Below, in pieces: positions 16,055 to 26,721 of a DNA stretch of 64,000 nt. Source of the stretch: Methylocella tundrae (GTDB taxonomy: Bacteria; Pseudomonadota; Alphaproteobacteria; Rhizobiales; Beijerinckiaceae); contig NZ_CABFMQ020000079.1 of the NCBI RefSeq assembly GCF_901905185.1, positions 1 through 64,000 on the forward strand, read 5' to 3'. The notes under the pieces are model-generated. The model searched no databases. It was not told the DNA's origin and saw only the letters and a program-made list of their open reading frames with translations. Positions within the stretch are counted from its first letter, which is position 1; each line of letters starts with the position of its first letter. Both the position numbers and the translations under genes were made by a program.

Positions 16055-17730
16055 CCGTGCCGTTGCGCGCCGCCCTCTACTTGCGCGTCTCGACGGCGCG
16101 GCAGGCTGAGCATGATGTCTCCATCCCCGACCAGAAGCGACAGGGCGAAGCGTGGTGCGTATCTCGCGGCTGCGAGCTGGTCGAGACCTTTGTCGAGCCC
16201 GGCGCAACCGCCACCAATGACCGTCGCCCCGAGTTCCAGCGGATGATCGAGGCGGGCACATCGAAGCCCGCCCCCTTCGACGTGGTGATCGTCCATTCGT
16301 TCAGCCGCTTTTTCCGCGACGCCTTCGACATGGAGTTCTACGTCCGCAAGCTGGCGAAGAACGGCGTCAAGCTTGTGTCCATCACGCAGGAGATGGGCGA
16401 CGATCCCATGCACGTCATGATGCGGCAGATCATGGCGCTGTTCGACGAGTATCAGTCCAAGGAGAACGCCAAACACGTCCTGCGGGCGATGAATGAGAAC
16501 GCCCGGCAAGGCTTCTGGAACGGGGCCTTGCCACCGATCGGCTATCGCATCGTCGCCGCTGAGCAGCGGGGATCGAAGACCAAGAAGAAACTGGAGATCG
16601 ACCCGCTGCATGCCGACACGGTGCGGCTGATCTACCGCCTGTTCCTTGAAGGGGACGGCGTGAAGGGGCCGATGGGCGTCAAGGCCATCACCTGTTACCT
16701 GAACGAGCGGCGCATCTTCACCCGTGACGGCGGGCGCTGGGGGCTGGCTTCGATCCATCAGATTCTCACCCGCACAACCTACATCGGTGAGCACAGGTTC
16801 AACACCCGCTCCCACAAGGACCGGGAGAAGAAGCCCGAGAGCGAGGTGGCGGTCATGGTCTGTCCGTCGCTGATCGACCGCGAGAACTTCGACGCGGTGC
16901 AGGCCCGGCTCAAGGCCCGCGATCCCCGGATGACGCCGGCGCGCGTCACCAGCGGCCCCACCCTCCTTACCGGCATCTGCTTCTGCGCCAAATGCGGGGG
17001 CGCGATGACCATGCGCACCGGCAAGGGTAGTGCGGGCGGCACATATCGTTATTACACCTGTTCGACCAAAGCCCGGCAGGGCAAGACCGGCTGCGAGGGC
17101 CGTTCGATCCCGATGGACCGGCTCGATCAACTGGTCGCGAGCCACCTGGAAGACCGCCTGCTTCGGCCCGAGCGGCTGGAAACCATCCTCGCCAGTGTCC
17201 TCGACCGCCGCCAGGAGCGCACCGAGCGCCGCCGCGAGCACCTGGCCGAGTTGCACAAGCGGATCGCCGAGACCGACCAGCGCCTCAACCGGCTGTTCGA
17301 CGCCATCGAGTCCGGCGTCGCCGACCTCGACGCCCCCGGCCTAAAGGAGCGTATCGCCGGCCTCAAAGCGATTCGGGAACAGGCCAGCGCCGACGCCGAA
17401 CGCGCCCAGGCCGCGCTCGACCACGCCGGCAATCAGGCCGTCAACCCCGATATGGTCAGAACCTTCGCCCGCGCGGCCCGCCAGCGCATCCGGCTGGACA
17501 GCGGCGGCTACCGCCGCGATCACCTGCGCGCGCTGGCCCAGCGCGTCGAGGTTGCCGACACTGAGGTCCGCATCATGGGATCGAAATCCGAACTGCTGCG
17601 CACCCTGGTCGCCGCCTCAGGCGGGAAGCCCGGCGTAGCCGGTGTTCAGAGTTCTGTACTGAAATGGCGCGCCCGACACGATTCGAACGTGTGGCCTCCA
17701 CCTCCGGAGGGTGGCGCTCTATCCAGCTGA
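16051..17730 (+). CDS. Large serine recombinase (integrase) of the element
   Basis: A 559-residue large serine recombinase. The resolvase domain opens with ALYLRVSTARQ, where Ser14 is the nucleophile. The recombinase domain and a zinc ribbon (CFCAKCGGAM, then CSTKARQGKTGC) follow, then a long coiled coil (HLAELHKRIAETDQRLNRLF). It is the likely enzyme for integration and excision. AGGAGG precedes the ATG, which overlaps the nuclease gene's stop. The last 20 or so codons run into the antisense of a tRNA-Arg gene, giving the C-terminal phrase RHDSNVWPPPPEGGALSS. This means the gene's 3' end overlaps the probable attachment site, and the natural C-terminus may depend on what is joined there. Confidence 0.92.
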   Translation: MTVPLRAALYLRVSTARQAEHDVSIPDQKRQGEAWCVSRGCELVETFVEPGATATNDRRPEFQRMIEAGTSKPAPFDVVIVHSFSRFFRDAFDMEFYVRKLAKNGVKLVSITQEMGDDPMHVMMRQIMALFDEYQSKENAKHVLRAMNENARQGFWNGALPPIGYRIVAAEQRGSKTKKKLEIDPLHADTVRLIYRLFLEGDGVKGPMGVKAITCYLNERRIFTRDGGRWGLASIHQILTRTTYIGEHRFNTRSHKDREKKPESEVAVMVCPSLIDRENFDAVQARLKARDPRMTPARVTSGPTLLTGICFCAKCGGAMTMRTGKGSAGGTYRYYTCSTKARQGKTGCEGRSIPMDRLDQLVASHLEDRLLRPERLETILASVLDRRQERTERRREHLAELHKRIAETDQRLNRLFDAIESGVADLDAPGLKERIAGLKAIREQASADAERAQAALDHAGNQAVNPDMVRTFARAARQRIRLDSGGYRRDHLRALAQRVEVADTEVRIMGSKSELLRTLVAASGGKPGVAGVQSSVLKWRARHDSNVWPPPPEGGALSS

Positions 17731-17741
17731 GCTACGGGCGC
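17665..17741 (-). tRNA. tRNA-Arg(CCG)
   Basis: A complete 77-nt tRNA including an encoded CCA. The acceptor stem GCGCCCG/CGGGCGC, a D arm with GCTCAGCTGGATAGAGC, the anticodon arm CCACC-CTCCGGA-GGTGG and a T arm with TTCGAAT are all present. The anticodon CCG reads the arginine codon CGG. It lies antisense to the end of the recombinase gene. A truncated second tRNA-Arg(CCG) lies 240 bp to the right, so this copy may have been carried in by the element to replace a broken host gene. Confidence 0.95.
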
Positions 17742-18458
<717 letters not shown>

Positions 18459-18647
18459 CTAATGTATAGTTGGGAATGAGGACTCGCCGCGGAGTTTGAC
18501 GATTTCGTCCTTGAGGTGGAGTTTCCGGCGTTTCAATTCGGCCAATTTCAGCTCGTCGGTGGCAGGATGAACCAGAGCCTTCTCGATTTCTTTCTCAAGA
18601 GCCTCATGGCGCTGCTCGAGCGCGACCAAATGATTTTCGAGTGACAT
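18459..18647 (-). CDS. DUF465 (YdcH-like) small coiled-coil protein
   Basis: A 62-residue, highly charged helical-hairpin protein. The pattern HLVALEQRHEALEKEIEKA followed by LKRRKLHLKDEIVKLR is the DUF465/YdcH signature. The family is widespread in Proteobacteria with no settled function. AAGGAG lies upstream of the ATG at 18647. A second DUF465 gene is divergent from it at 18902, so the two share a 254-bp promoter region. Confidence 0.85.
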   Translation of the reverse strand: MSLENHLVALEQRHEALEKEIEKALVHPATDELKLAELKRRKLHLKDEIVKLRGESSFPTIH

Positions 18648-18901
18648 GCAGAACTCCTTGTTGAAGTCTTCGCACAGGAACAGTGTGCCACAGGATTTCC
18701 ATTTCGCGAAGGGTTTCGTGACAGCCTGACGTAAATTTCATGAAGAAGCCGTGGCGCATTTTCCGCGACGGCCTCCGCCATTGCGCTTGCCGCGGGCGGG
18801 CGGCCACCCTATTTTCGCGCATCGGATGAAGCTTGGCTTTGGGTTTCGCCTTTCGAGGGATTCGACGATCAAAGCTGTTGAAGTCCAAGGGTGCTGAAAT
18901 C

Positions 18902-19120
18902 ATGACGGACAAGGTGAGCGAGGCGGACCGCGCGTCGTTGCAGGCTGAGCTCGAGCATTTGCGTCAGGAACATCGCGATCTTGACGTCGCGATCGAAGCT
19001 CTCCTCCATCTTGGCGCGGCCGATCAGCTTCAGATTCAGCGGCTCAAGAAACGCAAGCTTATTCTGCGCGACCGCTTATTCTTTATCGAGGATCAGCTGA
19101 CGCCGGACATTATCGCCTGA
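18902..19120 (+). CDS. Second DUF465 (YdcH-like) protein
   Basis: A 72-residue DUF465 paralogue, with LEHLRQEHRDLDVAIEALL and IQRLKKRKLILRDRLFFIEDQL matching the family's two-helix pattern. I start it at the ATG at 18902, where the family similarity begins; upstream in-frame sequence has none. It is divergent from the other DUF465 gene. The pair differ considerably in sequence, so they are not a recent duplication. Confidence 0.82.
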   Translation: MTDKVSEADRASLQAELEHLRQEHRDLDVAIEALLHLGAADQLQIQRLKKRKLILRDRLFFIEDQLTPDIIA

Positions 19121-19138
19121 CCTTGCTCGCTTAAGCCT

Positions 19139-19843
19139 TCAAAGCTTCTGCAGTCGCGCAAGCGTAAACAGGCCGAATGGCGCGAGCCGGCGTCGTTCGA
19201 GCAGCCTGACCGACCGGTTAGCAGCGATCCAGTCGCCGAGAATCGACCATTGAAATCCAGGCCGCCAGCCAAGGTCCGCGCTGCGCAGGCTGAGCCAGGA
19301 TTCGATCCAGGCCATTGGGCCTTTCGCGGCGCCAATGTGATTGACGAGGATGATTTCGCCGCCCCGCTTCACCACGCGGACCAGTTCGTCGAGCGTTGCG
19401 TGAGGCTCCGGTACGACAGTCAGGACATAGGGTGCGACGACGGCGTCAAAATGCGCGTCCGGAAAGGCAAGCCGCATCGCGTCCATGACGATGAGGCCTT
19501 CGACATTGGCCAGCGCTTTCGCCGAGACGCGCCGCTGCGCCCGCCGCAGCATGGGTTCGGAGAGATCGACGCCGATCAGATGGGTGCGCCGGTCGAACAT
19601 CGGCAGTTCGAGTCCGGTGCCAACGCCGACGTCGAGAACGCGCCCGCCCGGACGTTCGGCCGCGGCCGCCGCCGCCTGGCGCCCCGGCCGCAGCACGAGC
19701 GCGAAGACGAGATCATAGATGGGCGCCCAGCGCGCATAAGATGATTTCACGTGAATATTGTCGAGAACGGCCGCATCCGCGGCAGCGGGCGCGTAAACGG
19801 CCTCGAGGGCGCTCGCCTGCCCCGAATGGTTCTGCTCTGTCAA
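19139..19843 (-). CDS. pmtA: Phosphatidylethanolamine N-methyltransferase (Rhodobacter-type PmtA)
   Basis: A 234-residue AdoMet-dependent methyltransferase. The AdoMet motif VLDVGVGTGLELP (about 70-82) follows the family's YARWAPIYDLVF, and VVAPYVLTVVPEP and IILVNHIGA are typical of the soluble Rhodobacter-type enzymes that convert phosphatidylethanolamine to phosphatidylcholine by three methylations. The upstream start is TTG at 19843; a nearby ATG is out of frame and stops at once, so TTG seems right, with GGGGGA as ribosome site. Family identity is strong, and the substrate is inferred from it. Confidence 0.82.
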   Translation of the reverse strand: MTEQNHSGQASALEAVYAPAAADAAVLDNIHVKSSYARWAPIYDLVFALVLRPGRQAAAAAAERPGGRVLDVGVGTGLELPMFDRRTHLIGVDLSEPMLRRAQRRVSAKALANVEGLIVMDAMRLAFPDAHFDAVVAPYVLTVVPEPHATLDELVRVVKRGGEIILVNHIGAAKGPMAWIESWLSLRSADLGWRPGFQWSILGDWIAANRSVRLLERRRLAPFGLFTLARLQKL

Positions 19844-19938
19844 AGGCCCATCCCCCAGCTGCGCCCGGAGCCATGCTAGCCGAAGCCCAGCCCCAACGTT
19901 AGTCAGTGTTGAAATTCACGCGCTGAACCTCTCGGCCA

Positions 19939-21201
19939 TTAAAGCTGAGCAGGCTCGACCTGTATATCCGCAGATTCCCAAGGATGGAGCCGAGGCGCAG
20001 CTTCCGTCGAGCTGATAAAGCCGCCGCCCAAAACCCGCGCCTGCGGCTGGTCGGACGCATAAAAAACACAGGCCTGGCCCGGCGACACGCCGTCTTCGTC
20101 ATTGGCGAATTCGACGAAGGCGTCTTCGCCCCGGAGGTAAAGGATTCCCGGGACCGGGGGGCGCGTCGAGCGCACCTGCACGAAAATAGGCCGGCCCGCG
20201 GCGGGAATATCGGTCAGGGAGCCATCACCGATCCAGTTCAGCGCGCGCAAATGCGCCCGACGCGTGGCCAGCGCCTCGCGCGGCCCCACGACGACACGCG
20301 CCTGCGCGGCGTCAAGCTTGACGACGAACAAAGGCTCGCCGGCGTTGGTTCCGCCGAGCCCAAGGCCGCGTCTCTGGCCGATAGTGTAATGAATCACGCC
20401 CGCATGGCGGCCGAGCACGCGGCCATCGACGTGGACGATATCGCCCGGAACGGCGGCGCCCGGGGACAGCCGTTCGATGAGGTCGCTATATTTGCCGTTT
20501 GGGATGAAACAGATGTCCTGGCTGTCGGCCTTGTCGGCGACAATCAGGCCGAACCGCCGCGCCAGCGCCCGCACCTGCGTCTTCGTCATGTCCCCCAAGG
20601 GGAAACGCAGGAGCTGGAGCTGCGGCTTTGTCGTCGCGAACAGGAAATAGCTCTGATCGCGGGCGCTGTCGAAGGCGCGATACAGCGCCCGCTCGCCGGC
20701 CTCGTCGCCTCTTGTCGAGACATAATGGCCGGTCGCGAGCACATCCGCGCCAAGACCGAGCGCGGTCTCGAACAAATCAGCGAATTTCAGCTCGCTGTTG
20801 CAGGAAACGCAGGGAATTGGCGTTTCGCCGGTGGCGTAGCTGTGGGCGAAAGGATCAATGACCTTTTCGCGAAAGCGCTCTTCATAATCCAGGACGTAAT
20901 GGGGAATGCCGAGGCGGGCCGCGACGAGACGCGCGTCATGAATATCCTGACCCGCGCAGCAAGCTCCCTTCCTGTGAACCGCCTCACCGTGATCGTAAAG
21001 CTGCATGGTCACGGCGATGACGTCATAGCCCTGCTCCTTAAGGAGCGCCGCGACCACGGAGGAATCGACCCCGCCCGACATTGCAACGACGACGCGGGTC
21101 TCGGCAGGCGTTTTCGCAAGGCCAAGCGAATTGAGCGCATTGGAATTGGCGCGCTCGTTCGCCGCTGGCGGAGGACTTAGATTCATGTCGCCATCGCTCA
21201 T
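19939..21201 (-). CDS. mnmA: tRNA-specific 2-thiouridylase MnmA
   Basis: A 420-residue enzyme making 2-thiouridine at position 34 of tRNAs for Lys, Glu and Gln. The PP-loop SGGVDSS that adenylates the uridine lies near residue 40. The two catalytic cysteines appear in PCVSCN and SQDICF. GHYVSTR and [13 protein letters not shown] mark the tRNA-binding and C-terminal parts. ATGs at 21201 and 21186 are both possible; I give the longer. It stands alone, convergent with nothing and about 450 bp from sciP. Confidence 0.93.
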   Translation of the reverse strand: MSDGDMNLSPPPAANERANSNALNSLGLAKTPAETRVVVAMSGGVDSSVVAALLKEQGYDVIAVTMQLYDHGEAVHRKGACCAGQDIHDARLVAARLGIPHYVLDYEERFREKVIDPFAHSYATGETPIPCVSCNSELKFADLFETALGLGADVLATGHYVSTRGDEAGERALYRAFDSARDQSYFLFATTKPQLQLLRFPLGDMTKTQVRALARRFGLIVADKADSQDICFIPNGKYSDLIERLSPGAAVPGDIVHVDGRVLGRHAGVIHYTIGQRRGLGLGGTNAGEPLFVVKLDAAQARVVVGPREALATRRAHLRALNWIGDGSLTDIPAAGRPIFVQVRSTRPPVPGILYLRGEDAFVEFANDEDGVSPGQACVFYASDQPQARVLGGGFISSTEAAPRLHPWESADIQVEPAQL

Positions 21202-21650
21202 TCGATCTTGCCGCCGCAGACGATTCTCCCCGGGCCAATGGCTGAGCGGCAATCGTCGAATGACCGCCGCGCCTGGTTCAACTCACCGATTCAACACCCG
21301 ACCCCGGCCGTTCTGAGCCGCCCGTAACGCCCGTCCAAGACGAGGCGCGTCTACCACCTCATATAGCCTCTTCACCGCTCGGCGCAATGTCGCAGAGGAG
21401 CCGCCCCAGCGAGGTTTTCCGCGCGGCTGAAGCAGCCAGCGCGCAAGTCCCGTCGCCCGGCTCTCCGTAACGTAACGCCGCGAACGTTTCAAGTTGACAC
21501 GAAATTCGATGCTTTTCCAAGAAATTCTACAATAATCGCGGTCGAGTAATGACGAATTGTTAACAAAACAACGATGTGCGTTTAGGCAAATCTTAAAACA
21601 CAGGTCCTATGTTGAGCTCTACCAAGCAGTCAGATCGGTGAGTTTTAATT
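21202..21650. other. Intergenic region between mnmA and sciP
   Basis: No protein gene is convincing here. The right 120 bp are AT-rich and hold the likely sciP promoter, including a CtrA-like site (21582-21596) and a GTTAAC motif at 21559. The left part is GC-rich without recognisable structure. Confidence 0.5.
21582..21596 (+). promoter_or_regulatory. Possible CtrA binding site upstream of sciP
   Basis: TTAG-N7-TTAA matches the CtrA consensus TTAA-N7-TTAA with one mismatch. It lies 55 bp before the sciP start codon. In Caulobacter, sciP is part of the CtrA circuit, so a site here makes biological sense. A short motif like this can also occur by chance in AT-rich DNA. Confidence 0.45.
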
Positions 21651-21926
21651 ATGGCCGAACCCAATCGTCATCGCGCGAAATATGTCATCGGCCCGGACGG
21701 GAGCCCTTTGACAGTAGCCGATTTGCCGCCGCCTAGCACGAAGCGATGGGTGATCCGGCGCAAAGCTGAAGTCGTCGCCGCTGTGCGCGGCGGCCTATTG
21801 TCCTTAGAGGAAGCCTGCAATCGCTATACTTTGACAGTCGATGAATTCCTCTCATGGCAAATGTCGATCGACCAGCACGGCCTCGCCGGACTGCGCACAA
21901 CCCGGATTCAACAGTATCGACTATAG
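21651..21926 (+). CDS. sciP: SciP-family (DUF1153) CtrA-pathway transcriptional regulator
   Basis: A 91-residue DUF1153 protein. The strings YVIGPDGSPLTVADLPPP, KRWVIRRKAEVVAAVRGGLLSLEEAC and a helix-turn-helix ending DEFLSW are nearly diagnostic. SciP of Caulobacter binds DNA and CtrA to restrain CtrA-dependent transcription during the cell cycle; orthologues are nearly universal in Caulobacterales and Rhizobiales. It is a single gene with a CtrA-like site upstream and a strong hairpin terminator starting immediately after its TAG stop. Confidence 0.9.
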   Translation: MAEPNRHRAKYVIGPDGSPLTVADLPPPSTKRWVIRRKAEVVAAVRGGLLSLEEACNRYTLTVDEFLSWQMSIDQHGLAGLRTTRIQQYRL

Positions 21927-21965
21927 AGCATGATCGCTTCAAATCGGAGTGATCATGCTTTTTTA
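21927..21965 (+). terminator. Intrinsic terminator after sciP, related to the AGCATGAT repeat family
   Basis: AGCATGATC (21927-21935) pairs with GATCATGCT (21951-21959), a 9-bp stem with a 15-nt loop, followed by a run of T. It begins directly at the base after the sciP stop codon. The opening TAG-AGCATGAT is the same as at other palindromic repeats in this window. Confidence 0.85.
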
Positions 21966-22034
21966 TTTGCGGTTATTGTTCCATACTCGCTGCCTGCTGA
22001 ACGGGCTAGCGTTAGATCGGTAATCTTCATCTGA

Positions 22035-22736
22035 CTAGAAATGTTCGGGCGCCTTTTCCGCTTCTTCCTCATCCAATTTATTGCGCATGATGAATGGCAA
22101 CTGAGCCAGCGTGAACAGAAAAACCAGAATGAAGAGACCGGGAAACTTGAAGGCGACCCACACATTGGTCGCCTGGGTTCGCCAAACGATTTCGTTCATG
22201 GCGGCCAGCACGAGAAAAAACGTCGCCCAGCGCAAAGTCAGCACGCGCCATCCGTCTTCGGTCAGGGCCATCGCATGATCAAACAGGATCGGCAGCACCG
22301 GCCGATTGAAGGCAAGGCCGCCAAACAGCGCGGCGCTGAAGCAGACGTAAAGCACAGTCGGCTTCATTTTGATGAAAGTGGCGTCATGCAAATAGAGCGT
22401 CAGCGCGCCGAACGCGACGGCGAGCACAGCCGTCATCAATGGCACGAACGGAATACGGCGCGTCAAGAAAAATGAAGCGATAAGGGCGACTACGACCGCC
22501 GCCATCAGCACCAGCGTCGCGATGAAAAGGCCGGCGCTGTCACCCGACAGGACGGATGCTGGAAGAAAAGGCGCAACGATCGGCTCAAACACCTTGGGCC
22601 GCGCATTGGCGAAGAAAAAGAGCGCCAGCGGTCCTAGTTCCAGAGTGAGCTTGACCCAGGCGTTTTGCGGCTTTCCGCGGCCTCCGGCTTTTTCGGCCGC
22701 CTTCAGATCGGAGTTTTGCTTCAACATTTCGCTCAT
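22035..22736 (-). CDS. yciB: Inner-membrane septation protein A (YciB/IspZ family)
   Basis: A 233-residue polytopic membrane protein with about five or six hydrophobic segments. ELGPLALFFFANAR near the N-terminus and the central FGGLAFNRPVLP and TLRWATFFLVLAAMNEIVWR are characteristic of YciB (IspZ). The family links envelope synthesis with cell division. The start ATG at 22736 opens a charged cytosolic tail of about 25 residues. The gene is followed on the right by a short palindromic repeat, then the RMD1-family gene on the same strand. Confidence 0.9.
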   Translation of the reverse strand: MSEMLKQNSDLKAAEKAGGRGKPQNAWVKLTLELGPLALFFFANARPKVFEPIVAPFLPASVLSGDSAGLFIATLVLMAAVVVALIASFFLTRRIPFVPLMTAVLAVAFGALTLYLHDATFIKMKPTVLYVCFSAALFGGLAFNRPVLPILFDHAMALTEDGWRVLTLRWATFFLVLAAMNEIVWRTQATNVWVAFKFPGLFILVFLFTLAQLPFIMRNKLDEEEAEKAPEHF

Positions 22737-22780
22737 GCGCCGGATATTCCGTGTTCGGTTTCTCGTCGCTCTGGTCTAAA

Positions 22781-22823
22781 GCATAGCCCCGAAAAGTTGG
22801 AGACTTTTTGGAAAAGGCTATGC
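22781..22823. repeat. Palindromic repeat related to the CGAAAAGT module
   Basis: GCATAGCC (22781-22788) pairs with GGCTATGC (22816-22823), with inner arms CGAAAAGT and ACTTTTTG. This is a variant of module A seen at 41.24 and 63.49 kb. It lies between the RMD1-family gene and yciB. Confidence 0.65.
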
Positions 22824-22944
22824 GTCGCAGAAAAGCGTAGCCCTGAGAAGTCGTGAGCGTCAGGACGACGCGACGCTGTGAAAAAAAAGCGTCATGGAAG
22901 GAAGCAAGTTCTCAAAGGAACGCGCCGGCCAGGCGATGAGCGCG

Positions 22945-23766
22945 CTAATGCTTCAAAAAACCCATCTGGACAAGGCTGAGGAAGATTTCCGCTACGATCA
23001 GAATGACGATCGTCGCCTCCAGCCTCGTCGCGCGGTCGGCGTCGAGAATGTCCGTCAGAATGCGCGCGGTCTCGACGATCATGTCGAGCTTGCGCGTCAA
23101 TGTTTCGGCGCGCTCCTTCAATTCATATTCATCTTCGAGACGCGCGTAGAGCCGCTCGAGGTCTGGCCGATCCCATAATACGTCCGGCTTTTCCTCGACG
23201 GCGACGCGGCCGGAGACGCGGTGTTGCACCAAAAGGGTCTGGCCGATCAGTTTCAGCATCGATCGCCGTTTCCAGGGCGGCCGGCCGCTGCGTGCGAGGC
23301 TGGCGGCGAAAGGCTCGATAATGTCGAAGACGGCGTTGACTTCACGCTCGTCGCGGCCGAGCGAGACCGTTTTCGCGAGCGCATCGGCCACGACGAGAAC
23401 ACGCTGTTCCGACAGGTCCTTCATCGCTATGGCGCCGCCGGGCGGGATCTTGTCATCGAAATCGGGGGAGATTTCGAGCACGGCGGATTCGTCATCGATA
23501 TGCTCATGCGGACCGGAAACCCGCAGTTTCACCTGTTTCAGGACGTCGTCTTCCTCGAGCGGGGACAGGCCGATCATCACGGCGACGCCGAAACGGTACA
23601 GCGCGACGAAGCCATTGCCGCCGACATGGAAAGCGAGCGGATTGGCCGAGATCATATCCGATCGTTCGAGCCCCGCGGGGTCGATCCGGTCGCCGAGGAG
23701 GAGCGCCCGCGCGGTGACGCGGCGGATCGGCGCTGAAGCCGGGGCCGTCGTTTGAATGCTGGTCAT
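22945..23766 (-). CDS. RMD1/DUF155-family membrane-anchored protein
   Basis: A 273-residue protein of the RMD1 (DUF155) family. The N-terminal two thirds are soluble and contain the conserved YRFGVAVMIGL near residue 57 and the motif EYELKERAETLTRKLDMI, where the basic ERAETLTRKLD helix is typical. A single C-terminal membrane helix (VILIVAEIFLSLVQMGF) ends the protein. Relatives include yeast Rmd1 and mitochondrial RMND1, which supports organelle translation; bacterial function is not established. ATG at 23766. Confidence 0.82.
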   Translation of the reverse strand: MTSIQTTAPASAPIRRVTARALLLGDRIDPAGLERSDMISANPLAFHVGGNGFVALYRFGVAVMIGLSPLEEDDVLKQVKLRVSGPHEHIDDESAVLEISPDFDDKIPPGGAIAMKDLSEQRVLVVADALAKTVSLGRDEREVNAVFDIIEPFAASLARSGRPPWKRRSMLKLIGQTLLVQHRVSGRVAVEEKPDVLWDRPDLERLYARLEDEYELKERAETLTRKLDMIVETARILTDILDADRATRLEATIVILIVAEIFLSLVQMGFLKH

Positions 23767-23889
23767 GGTCGGAACCTAGCTGAGCCGGGGCGGATTGGAA
23801 AGAAACCCTCCGACGCCGCACGGCGGCGGCGCGACGCCTCCAAAGCTATCTCCATATTATGTGACGCTTTTAGAACCGCCCGATCAAGC

Positions 23890-24645
23890 TCAGCGGGAGG
23901 CAAGCCCGAGACGACGGGCGAGATCGCCAATGCCTGCGGCGGCGAGATCAACTGGAACGAGCGGACGCGCCTCTCCCGCGCCACCCGTTCCGAACTCATC
24001 CGGGCGCGCGATATGCGCGGTCCGAAGGCCACACGCCGCGGCGGCGGCAAGATCCGAACTATGCGTCGCCACCATCAGACAGGCGCTCGGCGGCAAGTCG
24101 AGAGCTGCGGCCGCTTTCAGGTAAACCCCCGGCTTTGGCTTGTAATCGCCGGCGAATTCGGCTCCGAAGATGGCGTCGAAAACGAAATCATTATGCCGCG
24201 CGAGATCGACGAGCAGCGAAATATTGCCGTTCGACATCGGCGCGAGGATGTATGCTTCGCGCAGCTTCGCGAGTCCGCGGGCCGCATCGGGCCAGGCGGG
24301 CAGCCTGTGCCAGGCGAGGTTCAGCGCGGTCAGCGCGTCTTCCGGCGCGCCTTCGAGACCGAAGCGCGGCAGGATGCGGTCGAGGTTGCGGCGGTGGATC
24401 ACGTCGAGCTTCGAGAAGGGGATGCGGCCCGAGCGGACCTCCTCCATGCCGGTTTGATATTCGCCGCGCCAGGCGTCCGCGAAGGCCAGCCAGTCCAGGG
24501 CGTAGCCGAAAGGAGTTAGGATGGCCTCCGCCTGCGAGGCGACACCGCCGCGCCAGTCAACCAGCGTGCCGAACACGTCGAAAAACAGGGCTTTGACAGC
24601 GAGAAACCCGGACGCCGTCCGGCTCGAACCTATGCTATGCGCCAT
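23890..24645 (-). CDS. Haloacid dehalogenase type II (HAD superfamily)
   Basis: A 251-residue HAD-fold hydrolase. The nucleophile motif FDVFGTLVDW is of the (S)-2-haloacid dehalogenase subclass rather than the DxDGT phosphatase type. Motif II is PMSNGN, the catalytic Lys lies in KPKPGVY, and MVATHSSDLAAAAACGL is the C-terminal substrate region. Such enzymes hydrolyse 2-haloalkanoates to 2-hydroxyalkanoates. I prefer the ATG at 24645 over a GTG at 24666. It is divergent from the ilv leader. The subclass is clear; the physiological substrate is not. Confidence 0.85.
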   Translation of the reverse strand: MAHSIGSSRTASGFLAVKALFFDVFGTLVDWRGGVASQAEAILTPFGYALDWLAFADAWRGEYQTGMEEVRSGRIPFSKLDVIHRRNLDRILPRFGLEGAPEDALTALNLAWHRLPAWPDAARGLAKLREAYILAPMSNGNISLLVDLARHNDFVFDAIFGAEFAGDYKPKPGVYLKAAAALDLPPSACLMVATHSSDLAAAAACGLRTAHIARPDEFGTGGAGEARPLVPVDLAAAGIGDLARRLGLASR

Positions 24646-24725
24646 GCGCCCGATTCCTATACTCACCGCTTTTCATCGCCAATCGCTTTTCTGCGCGGCG
24701 CGCGATTTTGGGTACTACAGGCATA

Positions 24726-24754
24726 TTGACGCTGAAGCCGCGCTCGGATATAGA
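24726..24754 (+). promoter_or_regulatory. Sigma-70-like promoter of the ilvBN(C) operon
   Basis: TTGACG (24726-24731) and TATAGA (24749-24754) are separated by exactly 17 bp. Transcription would begin near 24761, about 20 nt before the leader peptide start, giving a short leader transcript that ends at the attenuator at 24863-24884. This is the best promoter match I find in the window. Confidence 0.75.
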
Positions 24755-24782
24755 ACGCGGCACTCTTGTTAGAGGATGCATT

Positions 24783-24833
24783 GTGACATTTCTTCTCATC
24801 GTATCTTGCGCGTCGGAGATGGGACGGAGATAA
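24783..24833 (+). CDS. ilvL: ilv leader peptide (attenuation control)
   Basis: A 16-codon frame, GTG ACA TTT CTT CTC ATC GTA and so on to TAA, encodes MTFLLIVSCASEMGRR. Consecutive Leu-Leu-Ile-Val codons are what a branched-chain amino-acid attenuator needs: ribosome stalling when any of these charged tRNAs is scarce. AGAGG (24771-24775) lies 7 nt upstream. The frame stops inside a small hairpin (CGGAG-ATAA-CTCCG, 24826-24839), and a terminator follows 30 nt later. Confidence 0.75.
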   Translation: MTFLLIVSCASEMGRR

Positions 24834-24862
24834 CTCCGTTATCCCTATCTGGCGCATGTCCG

Positions 24863-24884
24863 AGGCCCTGAGGGGCCTTTTTTA
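24863..24884 (+). terminator. Attenuator terminator before ilvB
   Basis: AGGCCC (24863-24868) pairs with GGGCCT (24873-24878) over a four-base loop, followed by six T residues. It lies 75 bp upstream of ilvB and 30 bp after the leader peptide stop, so it is an attenuator rather than a terminator of the divergent gene. Confidence 0.8.
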
Positions 24885-24958
24885 TTGTCCGCAAACCTAA
24901 CCTCTCGCATGCCTGACTGATCGCAAGTCGAACCATTCGAGTGTATCCGGAGCAAATT

Positions 24959-26716
<1,758 letters not shown>

Positions 26717-26721
26717 AGGCG

